5,649 bases of DNA. Source: Cyclobacteriaceae bacterium (GTDB lineage Bacteria > Bacteroidota > Bacteroidia > Cytophagales > Cyclobacteriaceae). Where the stretch lies: NCBI GenBank assembly GCA_030589835.1, contig JAUUZS010000313.1, positions 1 through 5,649 of the forward strand, in the 5' to 3' direction. A program made the translations under genes and the position numbers. Shown here one piece after another: positions 1-5,545 of this stretch (position 1 is its first letter; each line of letters opens with the position of its first letter). Under the pieces are notes generated by a model. It was not told the DNA's origin. It made no database searches and saw nothing but the letters and a program-made list of their open reading frames with translations.

Positions 1-678
1 ATTACCTTCCTGAAAATCCCGAAATATTTTCGTATAAATCCAATGCATTCCTGTTGGCATGAAGGCATGGACTCCTCGTTTCAATCCTTCGGGCATTTGC
101 GTGACTGCCCATCCCCCACTGACATTAAGGGTGTTATTTGATAGCCGAAGCATATTGGAATATTTCACTCCTGCCGGATTGGTCTCTACTTTCAGGCATC
201 GAAATGAAGGCACGGATTCAAAAAGCTCCATGATCAGCTTGTCGGGCAAGCCATACCCCGTTGCATCCCAATCCTGTAGCATGATCACTTCCGGGCCTTG
301 CTCAGCGAGCTGCAAAAAATCCTTTTTGAATTGACTTTCCGTTGAAAAGGGCAATTGAATCAACACATGCCTGCAACCCAATTCCATATAAGATTTCATA
401 ATCCTAGCGGAATCTCCGACAGTCCCCCCTCCTGTTCCCGCAAAAACAGGAACGTTGTCGTTTACTGTTTGAAGTACGGCATCGACCATGGCCAGCTTTT
501 CTTCATGGCTCAGCTTGTGTACTTCCGAGGCCATGGCAGCAACGAGGAAACCCTCAACTCCAGCGGCCAATGCTTCGTTCACATTCCGCGTAAGCGCATG
601 AAAATCAATCTCATTGTTATGATCAAAAGGGGTATTTAATACCGTAACAATACCAAGCAGTGGGAATAATTTTTTCAT
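1..678 (-). CDS. DHDPS/N-acetylneuraminate lyase-superfamily aldolase-like protein, 3' end outside window
   Basis: The first 226 codons are visible, starting at ATG 676-678 (MKKLFPLLGIVTVLNTPFD), with no stop before the left edge; family members are usually about 290-310 residues. These are cytoplasmic (beta/alpha)8-barrel enzymes that form a Schiff base with a 2-keto acid, then cleave or condense it. Visible landmarks are the N-terminal TP-F strand, a GTGGGT segment at residues 81-86 where DHDPS has GTGxNxT, and CLKVET with Lys163 at the Schiff-base position. Three DHDPS signatures are missing. The GTTGE loop reads AMASE (48-52). The strand that should carry the catalytic Tyr reads VIMLQDWDATG (131-141), with Leu134 at that place. 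The substrate-carboxylate Arg is absent. It is therefore unlikely to be DapA; the substrate is unknown, perhaps a sugar-derived keto acid. It starts 15 bp after the stop of the upstream beta-helix locus, so cotranscription is likely. The spacer is AT-rich with no clear Shine-Dalgarno. Confidence 0.5.
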   Translation of the reverse strand, partial: MKKLFPLLGIVTVLNTPFDHNNEIDFHALTRNVNEALAAGVEGFLVAAMASEVHKLSHEEKLAMVDAVLQTVNDNVPVFAGTGGGTVGDSARIMKSYMELGCRHVLIQLPFSTESQFKKDFLQLAEQGPEVIMLQDWDATGYGLPDKLIMELFESVPSFRCLKVETNPAGVKYSNMLRLSNNTLNVSGGWAVTQMPEGLKRGVHAFMPTGMHWIYTKIFRDFQEGN

Positions 679-693
679 CAAAAATATATTTGA

Positions 694-1572
694 TCAGGGT
701 TTCGCTACCTTAATCTGCCAATCCACAAATTCTACCCAATACGGAATTTGATCCGGTGCACCGGCAGCCAGTCCCAAATCGATGGATTCATTCAACCCCG
801 GTATATCAGAGGATCGTTTTTCGTTGATCCAGTTTTGACCATCCAGGCTTATGGAACCCACAAAATAATTGCCATGGCGTTCCAGCTTCAGCCAGTACGG
901 AAGCTCCGTGTTTTCCGGCAAATTCTGACTGCTCGCCTTGTGCATACACCCATTGGCAAATTCATCGTAATTAACCCCTGCCCGTCCCGGTGTACCGAAC
1001 ATCAGGAATGACCCCTTGCTCCCCGGTTGAGTATCAAAACTATTTGCGATGTCATTCCTGGCAAATAAACCGGCCCTGAACCATTCATGTGTCCTGTCTC
1101 CGAATTGCTTGATCTTTACCGTTGCGACAAAGTCACCTTTCAATTTTTTCATATACACCGCTGCATATGAATCTTCGGCGTGATAGAAATCCGATCCGGC
1201 AGCTTTAATTTTAAAACTATTTTTCTTTTTATTGGCATTAATCTCAAAGGGCTTTGCTTTGGCCGAGCAATATTCCTGTAGATTCGCCTTAGCGATATTT
1301 ACTGTTTTAAAATCCTGTACCTTCAACTCCACCACATTGCTATTCCCTATCCTGATGTTGTGCATACCGACTTCCGAAGAAATCTCAAAATCCACGTTCT
1401 TTATCTCTTCAGGTCCAAGTTCAAGCGACTTGCTTTCCACTAAGCTATTCCCGATATACAGCTCAGCTTTTACATTTTGACGATTTGATTTCAGGTTTCT
1501 TGCCGTGGCTTTAACATGAACTTTTTCTCCCTTCAGCACCTGTTGGTCTGACAAGGTTAGTTCTTCGAACAC
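694..1572 (-). CDS. C-terminal fragment of a frameshifted secreted beta-helix protein (CARDB-like plus DUF1349/concanavalin-like domain)
   Basis: The frame is open for 292 codons from a GTG at 1570-1572 that overlaps the upstream TAG by one base, and ends with TGA at 694-696. Residues about 2-87 look like a CARDB/Ig-like beta-sandwich repeating the domain at the end of the upstream ORF: GEKVHVKATARN and GMHNIRIGN match GSNIHVSATIMN and GSHQLAIGS. Residues about 112-289 resemble DUF1349/concanavalin-like sandwiches (GDFVATVKI, WFRAGLFAR, YWLKLERHG, SLDGQNW), which are often appended to carbohydrate-active enzymes and may bind sugar. There is no signal peptide, and the GTG has no convincing ribosome-binding site. 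In the same frame, sensible coding continues upstream of the GTG (YGDYQEVKIEGDKPAI), completing the linker and first strand of the CARDB domain. I read it as the distal part of the 1572-3674 gene, detached by a one-base deletion near 1620, and not as an independent gene. Translation by reinitiation at the TAG/GTG overlap is possible but unproven. Confidence 0.5.
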   Translation of the reverse strand: MFEELTLSDQQVLKGEKVHVKATARNLKSNRQNVKAELYIGNSLVESKSLELGPEEIKNVDFEISSEVGMHNIRIGNSNVVELKVQDFKTVNIAKANLQEYCSAKAKPFEINANKKKNSFKIKAAGSDFYHAEDSYAAVYMKKLKGDFVATVKIKQFGDRTHEWFRAGLFARNDIANSFDTQPGSKGSFLMFGTPGRAGVNYDEFANGCMHKASSQNLPENTELPYWLKLERHGNYFVGSISLDGQNWINEKRSSDIPGLNESIDLGLAAGAPDQIPYWVEFVDWQIKVAKP

Positions 1573-3674
1573 TATCGCTGGCTTGTCCCCCTCAATTTTA
1601 ACCTCCTGGTAGTCTCCGTACTTCCGATAGCCAGTTGATGCGATCCGGCATCATACAGCCTTACATCAAACCCAAGCTGTACCGTATTATTTTTGATTAC
1701 CGGCACATCTTTCACTTCATACACTTTGCCATCGAGATACAGCTGAACCGGTGCAATTCCCGTTGATCCTTCATTCATTATGGTGGCACTTACGTGGATA
1801 TTGCTACCTGATTTCACTACTCCATCAGCCATATTCGCAGCATTAATTTGCAAATCGCTATACCTAAACTCAGGCTCGCCACTAATGAATGTTTCAGGCG
1901 CAACTTTTGGTGCATCGATCACATAATTATTTTCGTAAAGGTTATCCACCAGATTGGCGGCACAGAGTTTCATTTCCCCCTGTTCCAGATTATAAAAGAT
2001 ATTGTCTTTCGCTACCCAGCCAAGTGACATGTTATCGAACCAGAATCCTACATTGTCATTGAAAAAACCCGCATTCACATTATGTACCAGGTTGTTTCGT
2101 ACGACAGAGCTGAAGGTCGTTCCCGCCGTTTTGATTGCCCCGGAATCATCCGCATCTTTTTGTACATCATCGAGGTGATTGTATTCCACTACATATGCCC
2201 CATCAATCGCCTCCTCCAGGATATGCCACCCTCCCACAGAAATGGCATACCTGCCACGGGTTTTCGTGAGATAATTATGCGATATGGTCGTGAAAATGGA
2301 AAACGCCGCATCAATATTCACTCCTCCACAATTGGATATGTGGTTATAGGAAATCAAGGTTTCCCTAAGAATGTCACTTCCAGAAGCCGGATGTTCCAGC
2401 CCATGAACCCGTATGGCCATGTTGTCAATACCATGGATTTTATTGTTAAGTATCTTCGTTTGATAGCAACCGGTTGATAAGGATATGCCTGTTCCGGAGG
2501 CTGCTCTTAATTCATTATCTACAAATTCATTTCCGTGAGTATAAGAAAAACGAATTGCTGATTTCCCAGCCAAAACCCCATCAAAGGTCAATCCGTAAAA
2601 GCGAAGGTTTCGTACGGGTTTTCCACGTTCTCCCTTCACCACAAGCAGCTCCTGCAATTGTGGGGCAGAGATTACCAAGTTATTCGGATCGTTTGTTCCC
2701 GTTGGTGGGATAAAGCTCAGCTGTTTATTTTTCTGATCAAAAAACCACTCACCGGGAATGTCCATCAAAGCTTTCACATTTTCGACAAAGTACCTTGGCG
2801 GAACAACCACCACCCCGGCTTGTGGCTCGGCAAGCTTGGCTACACCGTTTTTTTCATCTATGGATGAAAAGGAATTATGTCCCTGGTGCCACCTAAGCAA
2901 CATGTACACTCGGTTATCATCCATGTCTTTCCAGGAACTCAATTCACCCGGATTGAAATAGATTTCATTGGCAGTTTTGGAAATTACCGGCGGGATAAAG
3001 TATCCTTCGTTTGGCGTTCTGGCAAGCATCTGTGTTTTGCCATTGGCAACCAGCATGTTCACATCTTTTCCATTCACATTTGCGACCCAATGATCATTAT
3101 TTTTTTTCCAGTTACTCACCAACGCTCCACCAGAAAGCACAGGTTTTTCACCCGGATAGGCCGCATAAGTCACATAATGATCTTTGAGTTTGTGGTATTC
3201 GAATGCCCCGGTCGGAAGGTTGGTTTCGATCCGCTCTCCTCCATCTTCAGTCTCAAAGACCAAAGGCGCATCCAAAGTATAGTATCCCTGACGGATCAAC
3301 ACCAAAATATCTTTTCCGGTTCCGTTGGGATGCGGTGAACCAATCCATCGTGTCTCTACCGGGGGTGTTTTGGTTTTAAACAAACTATCTTTTAATGCTT
3401 TGACTGCTTCCTGAGCTTTGGTGATCGTAGCAAAAGGGCCGTCAGTACCATTTTGGTTTGGTGCATCCAGTGTGCCTGACCAGTTGTCATTGCCATTTAT
3501 AGCAACGAAAAAATCTGCATTTTTTGTAACGACATACTTTTGCCAAACTTCACCTCTCAGCAGTTTGCCGTCCCTGGATTGACCAGGCGTTTGCTGTGCT
3601 ACAACAATGGAGCTTATAAAAAAGAGAAACAGTAAAAGCGAACTTGATATTTTAAGTAAGACTGGTGTTTTCAT
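1572..3674 (-). CDS. Secreted right-handed parallel beta-helix protein (GH141-like/polysaccharide lyase-like), N-terminal part of a frameshifted gene
   Basis: The 700-residue frame starts at ATG 3672-3674 behind a good AAAGGA site. Residues 1-26 form a Sec signal peptide (hydrophobic core LLLFLFFISSIVV, likely cleavage after VVA), without a lipobox Cys, so the product is exported. Residues 54-92 (DFFVAINGNDNWSGT, then GPFATITKAQEAV) are the opening of many carbohydrate-active beta-helix proteins. They are followed by VLIRQGYYTL (125-134) and YVTYAAYPGEKPVLSGG (167-183). Residues about 353-595 are the helix proper, rich in NN and YNH turns and containing DADDSGAIKTAG (507-518). Residues about 604-685 form a CARDB-like domain. 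The architecture resembles GH141 and related beta-helix glycosidases or lyases; I cannot assign family or substrate from sequence alone, and catalytic residues are not certain. The last 15 residues (from about 686, basic, TETTRRLKLRGTSQR) do not continue the domain, whereas the -1 frame does, so the stop at 1572-1574 is probably produced by a frameshift. Confidence 0.5.
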   Translation of the reverse strand: MKTPVLLKISSSLLLFLFFISSIVVAQQTPGQSRDGKLLRGEVWQKYVVTKNADFFVAINGNDNWSGTLDAPNQNGTDGPFATITKAQEAVKALKDSLFKTKTPPVETRWIGSPHPNGTGKDILVLIRQGYYTLDAPLVFETEDGGERIETNLPTGAFEYHKLKDHYVTYAAYPGEKPVLSGGALVSNWKKNNDHWVANVNGKDVNMLVANGKTQMLARTPNEGYFIPPVISKTANEIYFNPGELSSWKDMDDNRVYMLLRWHQGHNSFSSIDEKNGVAKLAEPQAGVVVVPPRYFVENVKALMDIPGEWFFDQKNKQLSFIPPTGTNDPNNLVISAPQLQELLVVKGERGKPVRNLRFYGLTFDGVLAGKSAIRFSYTHGNEFVDNELRAASGTGISLSTGCYQTKILNNKIHGIDNMAIRVHGLEHPASGSDILRETLISYNHISNCGGVNIDAAFSIFTTISHNYLTKTRGRYAISVGGWHILEEAIDGAYVVEYNHLDDVQKDADDSGAIKTAGTTFSSVVRNNLVHNVNAGFFNDNVGFWFDNMSLGWVAKDNIFYNLEQGEMKLCAANLVDNLYENNYVIDAPKVAPETFISGEPEFRYSDLQINAANMADGVVKSGSNIHVSATIMNEGSTGIAPVQLYLDGKVYEVKDVPVIKNNTVQLGFDVRLYDAGSHQLAIGSTETTRRLKLRGTSQR
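1615..1630 (-). other. Apparent frameshift site joining the two halves of the beta-helix gene
   Basis: In the upstream frame the domain reads sensibly through SHQLAIGS, then turns into TETTRRLKL and stops. In the downstream frame the codons from TAC 1618-1620 read YGDYQEVKIEGDKPAI and run straight into VFEELTL. Inserting one base between 1620 and 1621 gives a continuous product of about 993 residues with two complete CARDB-like domains. The downstream frame is closed by a TGA at 1651-1653, so the switch must lie between about 1650 and 1574; coding sense places it at about 1620. It may be a true mutation or a sequencing/assembly error. No canonical slippery heptamer is visible in the right register. 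Confidence 0.5.
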
Positions 3675-3680
3675 AAATTT

Positions 3681-3686
3681 TCCTTT
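3681..3686 (-). promoter_or_regulatory. Shine-Dalgarno-like site of the beta-helix gene
   Basis: Read on the minus strand this is AAAGGA, followed by six bases (AAATTT) and then ATG at 3674. It is the clearest ribosome-binding site in the window and fixes the start that leaves an intact signal peptide. The other gene starts here have AT-rich leaders with little or no such motif. Confidence 0.5.
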
Positions 3687-3737
3687 TACAGGATGATAGA
3701 ATGGTTAAATAAAAAAGTAAATATCGGGCCATAGAAT

Positions 3738-3852
3738 TAATTAGTATCTGTCCATAATGTCCGATCTCTGCGTTACACCTGCCTACCGGATCAGGCAGGC
3801 TTGATCTCGAACATTCTGAACAAACTCTGACATTATAGACGGACACTAATTA
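3738..3852. mobile_element. MITE-like inverted-repeat element, 115 bp
   Basis: The ends form an imperfect inverted repeat. Positions 3739-3761 and the reverse complement of 3829-3851 agree at 20 of 23 positions, all three differences being transitions, and one more outer base pair also matches. The centre holds a second, GC-richer hairpin: CCTGCCT at 3778-3784 and AGGCAGG at 3793-3799 around an 8-base loop. No plausible transposase is encoded, so this looks like a non-autonomous miniature element or a remnant of insertion-sequence ends. I see no convincing target-site duplication. It starts six bases past the aminotransferase stop and ends 63 bases before the beta-helix start, so it could act as a transcript-end hairpin or weaken read-through between them. 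A short 64-codon ORF across it (3652-3846, minus) is most likely spurious. Confidence 0.5.
3778..3799. repeat. Central hairpin of the MITE-like element
   Basis: A perfect 7-bp stem (CCTGCCT/AGGCAGG) surrounds the loop ACCGGATC. Neither strand has a T-run directly after the stem, so it does not look like a simple intrinsic terminator. Short GC-rich palindromes of this kind are often dispersed in bacterial genomes; copy number cannot be judged from this window. Confidence 0.5.
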
Positions 3853-3858
3853 TGGTAA

Positions 3859-5076
3859 CTAGACACAAACAGCAGCCTGGATCTTTTTGATTGCCGCAGC
3901 GATCGAATCCATATCTTCTTTGCTTCCGAGCATCGTATTTTGCATCACCCAAACGGCATCTTCATAACATGCTTTTTCCGTCTCAGGGCAACAAACATTA
4001 GTGTAATCCACTTCTTCAGGAATCGCATAGCACATAAAATTCTTTTCCTGGAACAATGGCTGCTTGTATAAAGGCTCAGGATATCCCATGAACGAAGGCA
4101 CTCCCTCAGCTGCAAGCATTGCTGCAAATTCCTTTTTGTCCAGGTTATTGAAACTTGCTTTATCGTATTTGAAAATATAAATATGATAGGTATTTAATGT
4201 TTCACTTTCACCTCTTTTCAATGGTGAAATTCCATCAATTTGCTCGAGTAGAGCATTGAGGTACAGGCCATTCTCATTTCGCTTTTGCGTCTGACCTTCC
4301 AATCTTGTCAATTGCTTGGAAAGCAGGGCCGCTTGAAGTTGCGTGATTCGGTAGTTACACCCTAAATTATGATGCTCGTACCATTGGCCATCTTTTACCC
4401 TTCCCACATTTCTCAGGGAATTCATCATATCATAAAGATCCTCGTCATCGGTAACGATGATTCCGCCTTCTCCGCTCGTGAGGTTTTTGGAAGATTGAAA
4501 GCTGAAACATCCTGCATCACCAATGCTTCCAAGTTTCTTTCCTTTGTACTCCCCGCCATGCGCATGTGCTGCATCTTCGATCACGGTCAAATTATGGGTT
4601 GAGGCAATCTGCATGATGGCATCCATGTCGCAGGCCTGCCCGGCGAAATGCACCGGGATTATGGCTTTGGTCTTAGGTGTAATTGCTTTCTCAATTTCCA
4701 CCGGATCAATGTTGTAGGTATTTGGATCGATATCTACAAATACAGGAACACAATTGGCCTCTAATACGATGGAAGCCGTGGCAATAAAAGTGTATGGAGG
4801 AATAATCACTTCATCTCCGGGCTTTACGCCACATGCAATTAAGGCCAATCGAAGCGCTACAGATCCATTCACGCAAGTGATTGCATATTTGCTTTCGGTA
4901 TATGCAGCAAACTCATTTTCAAATTGCGCTACCAAACCATCGCAATCAGGATTTCCCCAGGCCCCTGATTGGGCAACTTCTGTGATGGCTTGTACATCTT
5001 CATTATTAAAAACCGGCCATGCAAACTCTTTGTTAAGCGTTTTAGGCCCTCCGTTTATCGCTAATTGATCTTTCAT
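3859..5076 (-). CDS. DegT/DnrJ/EryC1/StrS-family PLP-dependent aminotransferase
   Basis: Complete at 405 residues, normal for this family of cytoplasmic fold-type I enzymes that transfer an amino group, usually from Glu or Gln, to keto-sugars or cyclitols. Family landmarks occur in order: SGAWGN (37-42); NGSVALRLAL (70-79) for the PLP phosphate; DEVIIPPYTFIATASIV (88-104); VFVDIDPNTYNID (112-124); VIEDAAHAHGG (165-175), with Asp168 facing the pyridine nitrogen; SFQSSKNLTSGEGG (192-205), with Lys197 as the internal aldimine; and NYRITQLQAA (241-250). All key residues are present, so the enzyme should be active. The start INGGPKTL is typical of sugar and AHBA-synthase-like members. The leader before ATG 5074-5076 is AT-only, with the palindrome ATTTTTTAAAAAAT and no Shine-Dalgarno. 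It is co-directional with the beta-helix and aldolase genes but separated by 184 bp and a hairpin element, so operon membership is uncertain. The exact substrate, catabolic or biosynthetic, cannot be told. Confidence 0.5.
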   Translation of the reverse strand: MKDQLAINGGPKTLNKEFAWPVFNNEDVQAITEVAQSGAWGNPDCDGLVAQFENEFAAYTESKYAITCVNGSVALRLALIACGVKPGDEVIIPPYTFIATASIVLEANCVPVFVDIDPNTYNIDPVEIEKAITPKTKAIIPVHFAGQACDMDAIMQIASTHNLTVIEDAAHAHGGEYKGKKLGSIGDAGCFSFQSSKNLTSGEGGIIVTDDEDLYDMMNSLRNVGRVKDGQWYEHHNLGCNYRITQLQAALLSKQLTRLEGQTQKRNENGLYLNALLEQIDGISPLKRGESETLNTYHIYIFKYDKASFNNLDKKEFAAMLAAEGVPSFMGYPEPLYKQPLFQEKNFMCYAIPEEVDYTNVCCPETEKACYEDAVWVMQNTMLGSKEDMDSIAAAIKKIQAAVCV

Positions 5077-5088
5077 TTTTTAAAAAAT
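5075..5088. repeat. AT palindrome overlapping the aminotransferase start
   Basis: ATTTTTTAAAAAAT is a perfect 14-bp palindrome whose inner edge overlaps the ATG of the aminotransferase. It occupies the place where a ribosome-binding site would sit. It may simply be the AT-rich leader usual in Bacteroidota; a role as an operator is only a possibility. Confidence 0.5.
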
Positions 5089-5111
5089 ATTTATGATTTT
5101 ATGTTTTATTA

Positions 5112-5142
5112 TTGAATGCTTGAATGCTTGAATGCTTGAATG
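5112..5142. repeat. 8-bp tandem repeat, about 3.9 copies of TTGAATGC
   Basis: Three exact copies of TTGAATGC (5112-5119, 5120-5127, 5128-5135) are followed by a seven-base partial copy at 5136-5142. The array lies between the four-helix-bundle stop and the aminotransferase start, ending 36 bases before the latter's ATG. The unit is not a multiple of three and is non-coding, so copy-number change would alter the leader or promoter spacing of the aminotransferase without touching a protein. Confidence 0.5.
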
Positions 5143-5151
5143 GGCATACGT

Positions 5152-5463
5152 TTATATTTTGCACTTGTATGATGAATTTTTAGCTTTTGCCATTATTTTT
5201 ATTATTTCATTCACTTCATTTATAAGCCTTATTAATTCTTGCTTATTATTGGACAAATCAGCTTCTTTAATTATTTCTAACCAGTATTCTGATTCATCTG
5301 CTTCTTCTACAACAATGCAAATTTTACTGAAAAATTCACGTTTTGACCTGTCCCTACGTGCAACACGATAGTTTGCCCCTGTTGATGTTGCAGATTTTAC
5401 GAGTTGACACGTAACAACAGAGGAAGCCTTACATGCCTTCAATGAATCACAAAACTTAATCAC
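5152..5463 (-). CDS. Four-helix-bundle protein (23S rRNA intervening-sequence protein family), 5' end probably disrupted
   Basis: The 103-residue frame contains the family core: QLVKSATSTGANYRVARR (about 20-37), then SKREFFSKICIVVEEADES and EYWLEII, ending in a lysine-rich tail. These small helical proteins, first seen encoded in spirochaete 23S rRNA insertions, occur as stand-alone genes across Bacteroidota; some assemble as pentamers, and their function is unclear. The only ordinary in-frame start is GTG at 5461-5463, but homology-like sequence continues upstream in the same frame (KFAVDV before IKFCDSL) until a TGA at 5501-5503 on the minus strand. Members usually run about 115-125 residues, so around 12-15 residues of helix 1 are missing. 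A different frame just upstream, GTG at 5501-5503, reads VNGNEDDKE, a family-like N-terminus. This suggests a small indel near 5473-5477. It may be a pseudogene or may be translated from the internal GTG. Nothing ties it to sugar metabolism. Confidence 0.5.
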   Translation of the reverse strand: MIKFCDSLKACKASSVVTCQLVKSATSTGANYRVARRDRSKREFFSKICIVVEEADESEYWLEIIKEADLSNNKQELIRLINEVNEIIKIMAKAKNSSYKCKI

Positions 5464-5526
5464 ATCTACAGCGAATTTCCTTGTCGTCTTCGTTTCCGTT
5501 CACGACTGAGGTACATCTTTATGCGA

Positions 5527-5545
5527 GGTGTAACACCAAGTTACA
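5527..5545. repeat. Overlapping short palindromes
   Basis: GGTGTAACACC (5527-5537) is a perfect 11-bp palindrome around a central A. It overlaps a second dyad, TGTAAC at 5529-5534 with GTTACA at 5540-5545. Both lie between the disrupted four-helix-bundle gene and a possible divergent ORF, where an operator or a repeat remnant would be plausible. No function can be assigned. Confidence 0.5.

Noticed and set aside
1..678. Naming the aldolase-like gene dapA
   Set aside because: The Thr-Thr, Tyr and Arg residues of DHDPS are not conserved, and the context does not suggest lysine biosynthesis.
1574..1650. Programmed -1 ribosomal frameshifting in the beta-helix gene
   Set aside because: The direction of the shift fits, but no canonical X XXY YYZ slippery heptamer in the upstream frame and no obvious stimulatory hairpin is visible; a lost base is simpler.
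2082..2477. 131-codon plus-strand ORF and other plus-strand ORFs inside the coding regions
   Set aside because: They are antisense to well-supported minus-strand genes with recognisable domains, and their translations show no family features.
3778..3799. Intrinsic terminator
   Set aside because: The stem is good but no U-tract follows on either strand; it fits better as the core of the inverted-repeat element.
3652..3846. 64-codon minus-strand ORF across the inverted-repeat element
   Set aside because: It overlaps the beta-helix start and the hairpin element, has no family resemblance or ribosome-binding site, and its content is dictated by the repeat.
5112..5142. CRISPR array
   Set aside because: The units are 8 bp and directly contiguous with no spacers, so it is a simple tandem repeat.
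5152..5463. Intervening sequence within a 23S rRNA gene
   Set aside because: The four-helix-bundle family is known from such insertions, but no rRNA sequence flanks it here; it is a stand-alone copy.
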